NCBI GenBank assembly: GCA_050084515.1
Contig: CM114271.1
Location: 10,912,001 to 10,976,000 of the forward strand
Length of the DNA: 64,000 nucleotides
Direction: 5' to 3'
Origin: Blasia pusilla
Lineage: Eukaryota > Marchantiophyta > Marchantiopsida > Blasiales
The notes beneath the pieces are model-generated. The model made no database searches. It had not been told where the DNA came from and saw nothing but the letters and a program-made list of their open reading frames with translations. Both the position numbers and the translations under genes were made by a program. Below, piece after piece: positions 55,314 through 64,000 of the stretch (position 1 is its first letter; each line of letters opens with the position of its first letter).

Positions 55314-56166
55314 ACCCGTCAGGAAATTACATTGGTTCCTGCAACCCGTCGGACTCCGACGGGTCGTCACAGCTCTGGGTCGGATTCTAGCAACAAGCTA
55401 AATGATGCAACCCGTCGGAGTCCGACGGGTTGCATTCAGATTTGCTAATGCCAGGTAAGCAACTCGTCGGACTCCGACGGGTTGCTGGACTGCACGCTTT
55501 TTCGGATGTTTTTTTAAGATTGCAACTCGTCGGACTCTGATGACTTGAATGATTGAACATAGATTTAACAAGTTGTTGGCCCAAAGCAAACCGTCGGAGT
55601 CCGACGGGTTGCTCGATAGACCGCCTTGTGAGGTTGTTTTTTTAAGAATGCAACTCTTCGGACTCCGACAAGTTGCTCGAGTGACTGCAGGTTTAGAAGG
55701 TTTTTGCCCCAAAGCAACCCGTCGGAGTCCGACGGGTTGCTTGCCTCGAAGCTATTTTTCCCTAATCAACCCGTCGGACTCCGACGGGTTGATTTCGGCC
55801 AAAAACAGTTTCGAGGCAAGCAACCCGTCGGACTCTGACGGGTTGCTTTGGGGCAAAAACCTTCTAAACCTGTAGTCACTCGAGCAACTCATCGGAGTCC
55901 GACGAGTTGCCTTCTTAAAAAAACAACCTCACAAGGCGGCCTGTGGAGCAACCCGTCGGACTCCGACGGTTTGCTTTGGGCCAAAAACTAGTTAAATCTA
56001 TGTTCCATCAAACAAGTCGTCGGAGTCCGACGAGTGTCAATCTTAAAAAGACATTCGGAAAACCGTGCAGTCTAGCAACCCGTCGGAGTCCGACGAGTTG
56101 CTTTCTGCCTAAACAAACCTAACCCATTCATCAATCGAGCAACTCGTCGGAGTCCGACGAGTTGCA
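55314..56166. repeat. Palindrome array with a ~650-bp inverted repeat in the exon B-C intron (copy C)
   Basis: The densest array: about 16 palindromes, many perfect, 45-80 bp apart. In addition 55,455-55,764 and 55,794-56,104 are about 90 per cent reverse complements, centred on the palindrome at 55,765-55,793 (centre base 55,779). Paired landmarks are GGCAAAAACCTTCTAAACCTG, AAAAAAACAACCTCACAAGGC and GTTAAATCTATGTTC. A transcript would form one long hairpin in which each palindrome can also fold on itself. Confidence 0.92.
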
Positions 56167-57646
56167 AAAGTGTTAAAGATACTTACATGTTCATGGCATG
56201 CATTGCCATCTCCACCGTCGCCATGTGATGAGGGTATGGGTGAAGGACCACTGCCTTCACGCAGAAATGTGCCTCCAATGAGTTGGGGCGCTCCTCCGCA
56301 AACTTGGTCCACGCCATGAACCTGTGATTTCCATCCCAGATGAAGAAATGCAGATTCCTCATCCACTGAATTCCGTGCCCTCAACTTGCCTTCAAGTCCT
56401 GGTCTCGCATCCTCCGAATGTGTCGAGATTTTCCAAGTCCTCCTCGGTAACTGAGCTTGGGTTCCATGCTCGTCAAAAGGTGAACATAGAAGGGAGGAAA
56501 AGCGTCCACGAGGGATCTTTGTCGCCGCCGATTGTTTTAGCTTTGCGATGTCCTCGTCGGACTGTATCTCGCGGACGTATTCCATTGTCCTTAATCGGCA
56601 GAGTGGAATCCTCGGGCGTTGTGGCCCTCCATGAGTGCCTTCTGCTTTACCACCTGTCAGAACCGGGACAAGAGGAATAAGCTACACTAAAATCCCAATG
56701 AATTGCAATTCACATAATTAAAAAAACCCAGAACCTCTCTTACCCGCTCGAAAATGGAGTCGGTTTCTTGACCAGCTAACTTGTCTGAGACAGGGGCTGG
56801 AAAATCGACTGGGAACTCGTCAATCCAATAGAGGTCGATGTCCTCCACCGGGCTTGGAGTCGAGAATGACCGCTCTCCGGCTTCTTCCGCCATGTCCACC
56901 ATCTCCACGCTGGCGGTCCTCATGACCTCGTCGTCATCGAGTTGAACTGGTGTTGTTTCCACTATGTTGATTGTGTCCCCGGACTTCGTGGGGGACATTT
57001 CCCGCATCTCAACACTTGGGGTTGGACGGGCTAGGCTATCGTCAATGGCTATCGCTTTTTCCCGCCTCGCTTTAGCCAATTCCGCCCTCCTCACCGATGC
57101 GTCCAGACGCTTCTTTTCTCTCTTTTCGTCGGCGATCCTTTTCTTCAAGGCCTGCGACGTCTCGGCCTCTTCGTTCTGTTTATCTAGCGCCGCTTGAACA
57201 CGTCTCGCCAGAAGCACTTGGTTGTGCATCTCCGCTTCCCTTTCCCGCTCCTTGATTTCCTGCTGCCTAATTTCATTCGCCGAACGAGGCGCAGGAGAAG
57301 CTGACACAGGAGTCCTAATGGACTTGGGAGTGAAGCTCCCGGACTTGTTGGCTTGTGTTTTTTTCCTCGTCATTTTTGCCGGAAATGCCTCCGCCTATGT
57401 CCACGACGAATCCCTTGATCAGTCGCCTTGCTGATGTCGAGATGGGAGCTCGTCTCGCCTTGGTGGTTAGCTCGAATCGTCCCGATATCGCTCAGTCGAA
57501 CCGTCTCGCTCTCGTTCTGTCCTATTGACTCGCGATGTGTCGCCGCGTGAAATTCCCCTTCGTATCTGATCAGCTGCTGCGTGGGAGAGTGAGGAGTGAG
57601 GAATGAAGATCGCAAAATGAGAAACCGGAAATGAGCGACTTCTGCC

Positions 57647-57655
57647 CTATTTATA
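57647..57655 (-). promoter_or_regulatory. TATA box of accessory gene, copy C
   Basis: Minus-strand TATAAATAG about 275 bp upstream of the ATG at 57,373, in the same context (AAAGTATAAATAG) as at 7,807-7,815 in copy B. Confidence 0.65.
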
Positions 57656-57742
57656 CTTTTCTAGCCGTTGGGCTGACCGTTGGGTCCCGTTGTCCTTTCG
57701 ACGGCAACGTGCCGAATGTTACGTGGGTCCGGACGTGAAAAA

Positions 57743-58440
57743 TCGCAACCCGTCGGAGTCCAACAAGTTGCACGGCTCCGCCATCCTGGGTACGTCGCCA
57801 CGTGCGCGAGCAACCCGTCGGAGCCCGACGGGTTGAGCGCCTCCGTAGTCTTCGGAAAAGAACGAGAGGTACCCGCGCAACCCGTCGGAGACCGACATGT
57901 TGCGTGCCTCCGCCATCCTGCGAACGCCGCAAGACGCGTCGTGCGAGCAACCCGTCGGAGACCGACGGGTTGAGCGCCTCCTTCGTCTTCGGAAAACAAC
58001 GTGAGGTACCCGCGCAAGCCGTCGGAGACCGACATGTTGCGCGCCTCCGCCGTGTTTGGGACGGGAACGGGACGTATTTTGGGCAATCCGTCGGAGACTA
58101 TTGGGTTGCACCCTTCCCTTATCAAGGGTTAGGAACGATGGCTTCCCGTGCAAGTCGTCGGAGTCTGGCTAGCTGCACCACAAGGCGACGCCCTTGCGCA
58201 ACCCGTTGGACGGTGACGGGTTGCACGCCTCGCTGGGAACACACGGTTTGCACGCCTCCGGCATCTTCGAGCAAGAAGGAGTGGTATCCCAGCAAGTCGT
58301 CGGAGAGCGACGGGTTGCTCGCTTCGACAATGTTTAGCAGAAGCGTGCAACCCGTCCGATGCCGACGGGTTGCAAGCTTCGGTAAGCTTCGGGTAATTTC
58401 TGAGTTACCAGGACTCCGACGGGTTCCAAGTGATGCGCAA
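57743..58440. repeat. Palindrome-bearing tandem array in the divergent promoter (copy C)
   Basis: About ten palindromes at ~65-75-bp intervals, embedded in repeated text (GCGCCTCCG, TCTTCGG, GAGGTACCCGCGCAA). Many have the centre GGAGACCGAC in place of GGAGTCCGAC. This is the counterpart of 7,140-7,725 in copy B and separates the two divergent start sites. Confidence 0.85.
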
Positions 58441-58579
58441 CCCTCTGCTTCCCAAATCCGGTAACATATTGCAACACAATTGAATGTGTTACAGAATTGG
58501 ATCCATTGTGTCAGAAAATTTCCCCACCGAATTCATCTTGTCAGTAAAAATCTGTCAGGAGTATCTGTTTCCTATTCAC

Positions 58580-58588
58580 TATAAATTA
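58580..58588 (+). promoter_or_regulatory. TATA-like element of the transposase gene, copy C
   Basis: TATAAATTA lies 70 bp upstream of the ATG at 58,650, followed by a TATTCTCATTC pyrimidine-rich repeat. The same block is present, duplicated, upstream of the copy B transposase start. Confidence 0.55.
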
Positions 58589-58649
58589 AATATTCTCATT
58601 CTCATTCTCATTCTCATTCTCAGTCTCCTCCCGTAGGAATCTTCTTGGA

Positions 58650-61600
58650 ATGGATAATTATGTTAAGCTCACTTGTGGCAGTCATCTGGCGGCCCTTCCT
58701 CAATCAAAAATCATTCGACCCCAAGCTCGTGAGTCTTTCGTAGCAGTGGATGAAAATTTTCTGTCTGTTCGATTTCTTCTTCAAATTGGAACCATCTTTG
58801 TATCCAAAGATGTTAGGGTGGAAGGTACGGAAGACATAATAGGTGAGACGGTCCAGCCAGTGACCTCAGACCGTAAAGTATGGAATCTCCTACCTGTCGC
58901 AAATGGTCAATACAGAGTTTACGGCCTGCCCCTGAATTCATCTGTTTCCCAAGTAGACGGTCTAGAATTTCCTAGTGCTCCGAGCTCCACGTTTGCAACT
59001 CCAAGCTCTGCAGATCCGGCCGACTCCAACCGCACTTTTCGTAACAATGTTGTTCTTCTTGAAGAGATTCCGGATGTTATCAACCTCGGCGGATCTGGCC
59101 GGACACCAATCGGACCGTGTCCGCCTACTGTTCCTCTTGCGAGTATCGGCAATAGTTTGCTTTCGTCTCGCCCTTGAAAATGTTCAAGCATATTCTTGTC
59201 GACGAGCCGCCGCCACGCACGATGGTAATCGCATTTTTGAGTTGCCTCCACTTGCCGCTCTGCTCAAAAGAAGGATGGAGGACGCCTGAAGGGTATGGAC
59301 GAAAAGTCGATTGTCATCAATGGTGCAGGCTTCAACGGACGGTGCTTCCATCCCAGATGGTCCTTGGATTGTCTCCCGCCGCCAATGCGTGGGAGCCTTG
59401 GAGTGTAAGTCCAGCATGCCCGTATCTAGAGCGCAACGGGCGAGTCAATACGTCGCAATTCCCCCCCAAGAATGCAGAAACTCCATACGAGGTGGGTGCC
59501 ACAATACCTCCGGGAGGCCATCGATGTCCTCATTGTCAGGCATCGCCCTTCTGCATTGGAGCGTGTCCTGGATACATATTTTTCATTGTCCATGACTTGG
59601 GCTCCACGTCAGAGTATACAAGGCTGGCAGTTCATGTTGGCTCCCACACTCATCCTGTGACCGATGCAATTCAAAGACACATCAAGTAGGATGTGGCGAA
59701 GAAAGTAGCCGAGGTCTTCAGAAACTCTTCGGGTTCAAAGCCCGGGGTGATCAAGCTCACAACGGCATCACAAATTTGTGAACAATTGCTTGGAATCCCT
59801 GGACAGGGCGAGATCACAGCGGTTGAGGAGAAACAACTCGGGAAAATCTCGCATTTTCGCTGATCCCGAATGCTTCAGAATTTTCTTTGCGTCATATACG
59901 AGTTCGGATGGAAAGACGGCCGAAATGGATGCCATCGCGAGTAATCAAGGCCAACTCCAGGTTTCCATTCATTCAGAGATGGCGTTCATGGGCCAAGGAG
60001 GCGAGGATCCAGGGCCTATGTCTTCAAAATGTCAACCACAGTCCGTCGAGTGGCCTCGATCTTATAGATCGAATGAGGGAAGGGGAAGATCTTTACGGGA
60101 GCTGGGTCAGCTTTGATATTTGCTACAGAGTGCGGAACGGATGGTTGACAATGGGTGCTCACGTTTATGACCATGTGGAGAAGGGACTCAAAACTATATT
60201 TGTGTGTGAAGTAAAGGCAGAAGATGTTGGCAGTTTGGAGATGTGCTTGTTACTCTTATTGGAGGTGGTGAAGGAAAACAAAAGGCCACCTCCGGAAATT
60301 TATGGGTTCATGGCGGACAATGCACAACCTGGGTGGATTGCTATCCGGGAAGTGTTCTGGGGTGGAGAGGTTCAACATGAGAGGGAAAGGTCGGATGCTT
60401 TCCATTGGCAACAGTTTATGACCCGGTACACCAAATCTTGCATCAAGGAGAATAAGAGGACGGAGCATGTCACTCTACTCCAACGCTGCAAGGACAGCAA
60501 AACCTTGAAGCAGGCCATGGACTGCCAGGAAGAACTTCATGGGTGGTGGAGGAAGCATGCAATTGAGGGGAAGTACAAAGAGTTGTGCTCTTGGTTGAGT
60601 TGGTGGACTGCACGTATGAGACAATGGGGAAACTTCATGCGGCAGGTGAGTTCACTATTTTGTCTTGTCAAGCTCACGCTGAGAATTGTTTGTAAAGTTG
60701 TAGCTCAGGGTGAGAAGCGTGGGAATTATATGGATTTCAAACCCAAGAGACCAAGCAAGCTGTCGGATGCGACGGGTTGCCCGAGTGTGCAACCCGACGG
60801 AAACCGACGGGTTGCCCGAGTGTGCAACTCGACGGAAACCGACGGGTTGCCCGAGTGTGCAACCCGACGGAAACCGACGGGTTGCCCAAGGGTGCAACCC
60901 GACGGAAACCGACGGGTTGCATCCACATGTTTGGTGTCGTCCCGGGTGTGCAACCATTCGGGACCCAACGGGTCACAGAGTCGTTCATGGGATGCCTCGG
61001 CCTTGCAACCCGTCAGGTTCCGACGGGTTGTAGTAGATGGGTTTAAGGTTACAACACGTCGGGACCCGACGGGTCGCAGAGTCGTTCATGGGATGCTCGG
61101 CCCGCAACCCGCCTGGTTCCGGCAGTCGCTTATTTCTTTGACTCCTGGGTTATTTTCGTTCCCTTCTAACATTGCCGTCGTTGCAGGGATTGAACGTTCA
61201 TGAAAATGCCCTCTGCCCCAACACAAGTGGAGCAGAAAGTGTTCATTCCTCTTGGAGGTCGTCACAAGCATGCCAATGAATTTCACTTGTGGAGGCATGC
61301 CAACAAGACAGGCAAGAGCAATGCTATCTGGCAAAGATCCCATATCTTTCTCACAAAAGGCATAACAAAAGGAAAAGGGCCGTCGATCTACGAGCTCTAT
61401 GTCGTATTTGTGAGATCTGGTGATGAAAAATTGTATGTCGAAGCCTTCAACCGGTGCATAGGTGGAACTCCACTCGAGCAAGACGTACACATTGGTGGGG
61501 ATATTCGTGGGCGGGTTTCAAGACGTCCCATACAGATGGTGGTAGAGCAAAGCGGTCAACGAGACTCGTGGAGACCGGGATAAGTATCTTAACTTCAGCG

Positions 61601-62730
61601 GTGAAGAGGCAAAAGATCGAGAACGAATCCGGTGATTGATTTGGATGAGGAAATTACACCGTCCAGGTATTCGGGGACCCCGGACCCGTCCCAAATCCGT
61701 GATGGAGTTACTTCTCCAAAATCAGTGAATGTTTTATTTTAAAAGCCCTCCGTTCTTTGGAAGTTCGCAACATCCCGCCACCGGGTGGTTCAACAATATG
61801 GGATTCGGTAATGGAGGTGGATTGCAACCTAAAACGGTGGCATATATCTCGGAGCTACCAGACGTGGACCCCCTGCAGGCGGGATCTCGATGGCATTAGG
61901 AGAGCATGCGGCACTTTCCTAAATAAGAACTACATAAGGACCGAGGACCTCTCGCTGGGTTTTGGGGACTCAAAACCTTTGATCGTTTCACGAGGACCGG
62001 GAATCAATTGAAGTACTTCTTCCGCCCAAATGAATCTTGCGCTTTCGGAAGTCTTATCCGCCGCCATTGAGCTCCCGGGAATACCCCACGATTTGGCCCA
62101 TCGCCGCAGCACAAACCGCACTCAAGACGAAGTGGACAATCTTACAAGTGCGGTTTTTGACTCAGAGACGGGGAAGTTCGGAGCATGTTCAGCATTAGAG
62201 ACCTTCGATTTTAAGTATTCAACCCAAGATTGATGTCAATATGTACCGGAGAAGGTGGATGATCTCAATCCATTATTTATGTTTGAGTCTAGAAATGGGG
62301 TGAAGAGAAACAGAATGTGCAGGCCAACCAGTGGAGAGAGCAAAGCTTAATTGCATCACTCGGGAGGCAAAAATGGAGATCATCGCCACGAAAGATGTCT
62401 TGAGTGGCAATGGAATAGGAAGGATGTATTGGGTCAGAACAACACAGTAAATTCAAGTGTCACAGGGTGTATGTGGTGCACATTTGTTGCTTTCCCACAT
62501 GTTCATGTGATGACTTTGTCCAAAGAGAGACAAGTGGCAAAAGGTATTTCCCTTGTAAGCACATGTACTATGTGTTCTTTGGTAGTTTTAAGAGAGTCGG
62601 AGGTAGGAGTAGGAATCCACCAACCAATTCTGTCCCTCAAAGAAGTGCAAAGTATTTTAAACAAACCACTTTGAGGATGCAAAATGAGGTTTTAGATTGT
62701 ACTTTTATTTTTCCTCAACCTTCACTTTGA
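58650..62730 (+). pseudogene. MULE transposase (copy C)
   Basis: The start MDNYVKLT is shared with copy B. N-terminal part 58,650-59,177 (GQYRVYGLPLNSSVSQ). Zinc-binding candidate near 59,515-59,660 (CPHCQASPFCIGACP, HVGSHTHPV). After a frameshift near 59,860, the catalytic core is at 60,040-60,645: SFDICYRVRNGWLTMG (first Asp about 60,115), VCEVKAEDVGSLE, IYGFMADNAQPGWIAIREVF (second Asp about 60,316), then SDAFHWQQFM. This matches the RNase H-fold DDE core of MULE transposases, where the second Asp is followed by a conserved His. An intron from 60,645 (GTGAGT) to about 61,179 carries a palindrome array. A SWIM zinc finger (CSCDDF, 15 residues, CKH) lies at 62,500-62,562. The later frame at 61,201-61,583 is less certain. 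Stop TAG near 59,688 and frameshifts make this copy nonautonomous. Confidence 0.78.
60765..61117. repeat. 35-bp tandem repeats and palindromes in a transposase intron (copy C)
   Basis: At 60,776-60,925 there are four head-to-tail units of about 35 bp (GCCCGAGTGTGCAACCCGA, CGGAAACCGACGGGTT). The left arm reads CCCGACGG, not CCCGTCGG, so the units are no longer fully self-complementary. Ordinary palindromes follow at 61,004-61,030 and 61,052-61,078. Confidence 0.85.
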
Positions 62731-62930
62731 GCTTGAACTCTATTCAGCCCGGGGCAAATGATAGATTTTTTCCAGACCTTGGATGGAAAAAGTGATTGGT
62801 TCCACACTTATGATTCCACTGATTTTTCAGTTTTCTAAATTTTGTGCAATTTGCAACTCGTCGGACTCACAGGGGTTGCCAAAATATGGAAGAGGAAAAA
62901 AAAACTGTGGGATTGTTTAATAAATGAACA

Positions 62931-63078
62931 AAACAGTGCAAAAATATTCACACAAAAAGTTTCCTCTCTTCAACCCAACGGAAACTCTCTTAAAAAAAAA
63001 GTATCTATTTCGGTTGAAGGTAGTTTCCTCTCTCCTCTCTCCTCTCTTCCTCTCTTCCTCTCCTCTTACCGCACCTCG
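62931..63078. repeat. Candidate right terminal block of MULE copy C
   Basis: It matches 49,311-49,450 from AGTGCAAAAA to TTACCGCACCTCG, with one extra TCTCTTCC repeat. Beyond CACCTCG the two diverge into different positions of Ty3-like leader sequence, which marks the element end. The last degenerate palindrome (62,851-62,880) lies just inside. Confidence 0.6.
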
Positions 63079-64000
63079 CGGGGGGCCTTCCGGTCCACAC
63101 CCCTATGGGGTACTAAATGCGGGGAGGGGGAGGGATGTCCGCTCGTTCGTGCATCCGCGCCTCTCTGTCCGTCCGCGCCCCTACTCCGCGCCCTAAACCT
63201 AGCCTTTGTGACCTAACCTAGCCGCCTTTACTTGACAACCCCTTGACGGCTGCAAGATCCAAACCTACCCTTGTCTTCTCTCTCCCGACACTCTCGCTCG
63301 CGTACACCCGACGCCCCATCATACACTACTCTCGGCTGCTGTCCCCCGTCAATCCGCACTAGCAAAGTTTGAGAAAAATGGACAGCGCTTCCGCCCACGG
63401 CCTTCCGAACACAAAAATAACCAACACGTGCAATACACTCGTCTCCAGGGGCTCCCGACCAAGGCAACTCGCTTGCCTACCTGCAAACAATGAATTCCCA
63501 CCAGCCCCCTGACATCTTTCTCATGTAAAAATAAAGAGTAGTAAAAACGGCACACCCGGCCTAAAACTCCACTCCTCAATCTACATCGGCATATCAAGCC
63601 TCGTCCATCCCGTGCTATCAAGGAATCCGGACGCTAGCACCCTAGTCCCATCTCACACACATACAAGAGAGGTGCTCCAACGGCCCAACCTGAGAAAGAT
63701 GGCTTAGGAAAGCCATCTTCCTCTCTTATATAGGGTTGGGAAGAGCCAAAAGGCTCTTCCCCTAAAAATATTTATCCCCTTGGTAACCTGCGCGCATAGG
63801 TTACCAGGGGCGGGTGACCTGGTCAACAAGTCACCCGGTTGTGAAAGACCTCAACATGAAAGTTGTTAGAAATGACGTTCTTGACACAATGGACCTATCC
63901 TCAACCTCATCCGACATCGTGGGACAAAGTTACACTCAAGATAGTCAGCTGGCTCCTACGCCCTATCTATGATAGATCTCGGGCTATCGGCTACTCAGAT
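63079..64000 (-). mobile_element. Ty3-like leader/LTR
   Basis: On the minus strand it matches the plus-strand 25,600-26,450 region. Shared features are the stem-loop GAAGAGCC-AAAA-GGCTCTTC (63,740-63,759), a TATATA-like sequence at 63,726-63,732, GAAAGATGGCTTAGGAAAGCC, and the outer part GATCTATC.T.GATAGGGC near 63,960. It continues past the window end. Confidence 0.65.

Larger units (their letters stand above)
52090..57373 (-). pseudogene. MULE accessory gene, copy C: permuted (beta-class) amino-methyltransferase-like protein
   Basis: Exons: A 57,373-56,744 (210 codons, open; MTRKKTQANKSG, Glu/Arg/Lys-rich helices, then acidic DLYWIDEFPVDFPAP); B about 56,663-56,190 (MEYVREIQSDEDIAKLKQS, then frameshifts); C 55,296-53,299 (1,998 nt; GNVTHHWIQDCDRVRKVL, AKGAQIKKKTWANKFISQDA, PIWLDFNDPEDIADKD, basic KGKARGGK tract, VEEVAVDLLIADLPLGLRLW at about 53,600-53,545); D 52,596-52,090 (YVYCFVQPEHNFQVFKI, then PGDLVFDLVGLSGG, LCKEAKAKYERL). 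The exons total about 1,200 codons. IADLPLG sits like catalytic motif IV and PGDLVFDL like motif I, in the order of permuted N6/N4 methyltransferases. The canonical (D/N)PP(Y/F/W) is not intact. A frameshift at a C-run near 52,470 and others inactivate it. Most of the protein has no function I know. Confidence 0.75.
50230..63078. mobile_element. MULE copy C (~12.8 kb) with transposase, accessory gene and palindrome arrays
   Basis: The most complete copy: accessory gene leftward (57,373-52,090), transposase rightward (58,650-62,730), a shared 1.28-kb promoter region, and palindrome arrays in introns and promoter. The right edge is set by the block shared with 49,311-49,450. The left edge is set by the inverted purine-rich block at 50,252-50,312. 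The 9-mer GCGGGGGGC occurs directly outside at 50,221-50,229 and 63,078-63,086, the length of a MULE target duplication, but the host region is G-rich, so this is weak. The 50,313-51,700 part has no gene I recognise. Confidence 0.6.

Noticed and set aside
55314-56166. Regularly spaced palindromic repeats resembling a CRISPR array
   Set aside because: The spacing is uneven, the units are self-complementary with variable arms, they lie in introns of a eukaryotic transposon gene, and no cas genes are present.
57661-58153. Overlapping reading frames of 100-154 codons rich in RRSPTGC, QPVGLRRVA and SDGLRG
   Set aside because: They are translations of the stop-free 27-bp palindrome and its 70-bp units. 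The same happens at 7,098-7,811, 2,412-2,811, 55,398-55,875 and 60,655-61,046.

Overview
The window is plant (streptophyte) nuclear DNA. It holds one clearly functional host gene, a nine-exon nuclear gene for the plastid-targeted alpha subunit of tryptophan synthase (19,865-23,501, minus strand), with standard splice sites and an N-terminal extension that looks like a transit peptide. Almost everything else is mobile DNA in decay: Mutator-like DNA transposons (MULEs), Ty3/gypsy chromoviruses, a Ty1/copia element, and a second Ty3-like family with extra chromatin domains. From general knowledge, that last type of retroelement fits a non-flowering streptophyte best (fern, lycophyte, bryophyte or charophyte relative), but the sequence alone does not fix the species.

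Layout. 1-3,314: fragment of a MULE accessory gene (copy A, minus). 4,090-4,725: reverse transcriptase start of a Ty3-like element (minus), abutting a copia LTR with primer-binding site (4,726-5,046). 5,090-13,105: MULE copy B, with the transposase 5' half (minus) and the accessory gene (plus) diverging from a shared regulatory region. 13,106-14,932: 5' end of a gypsy element (gag plus LTR). 16,141-17,090: 3' end of a Ty3-like element with a PHD finger. 17,710-18,740: gypsy solo LTR. 19,865-23,501: tryptophan synthase alpha. 24,390-24,990: a shared repeat and two microsatellites. 25,600-36,280: rearranged pieces of the Ty3-like family, including gag, protease and a cytosine-5 DNA methyltransferase pseudogene. 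36,281-40,316: copia element. 40,317-46,053: chromodomain gypsy element. 46,054-50,215: more Ty3-like gag and leader. About 50,230-63,078: MULE copy C, the most complete copy. 63,079-64,000: Ty3-like leader/LTR.

The most unusual system is the MULE. It has a transposase gene (zinc-binding N-terminus, RNase H-fold core, SWIM finger) and a divergently transcribed accessory gene of about 1,200 codons, seen in three copies. The accessory protein ends in a region laid out like a permuted (beta-class) N6/N4 DNA methyltransferase: a motif IV-like IADLPLG segment comes first and an S-adenosylmethionine-binding PGDLVFDL-type segment follows. The introns and the divergent promoter are filled with a 27-bp palindrome, two 13-bp arms GCAACCCGTCGGA around a central C or G. 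I saw this palindrome only inside the MULE copies. Its centre reads GA(C/G)TC, which matches the GANTC site used by some beta-class adenine methyltransferases. A functional link is a hypothesis only.

The second unusual system is the Ty3-like family, whose fragments together show gag with CCHC knuckles, protease, a DNMT3-like C5-methyltransferase, reverse transcriptase, integrase C-terminus and a terminal PHD finger. All copies here are broken by stops, frameshifts, deletions or nested insertions.
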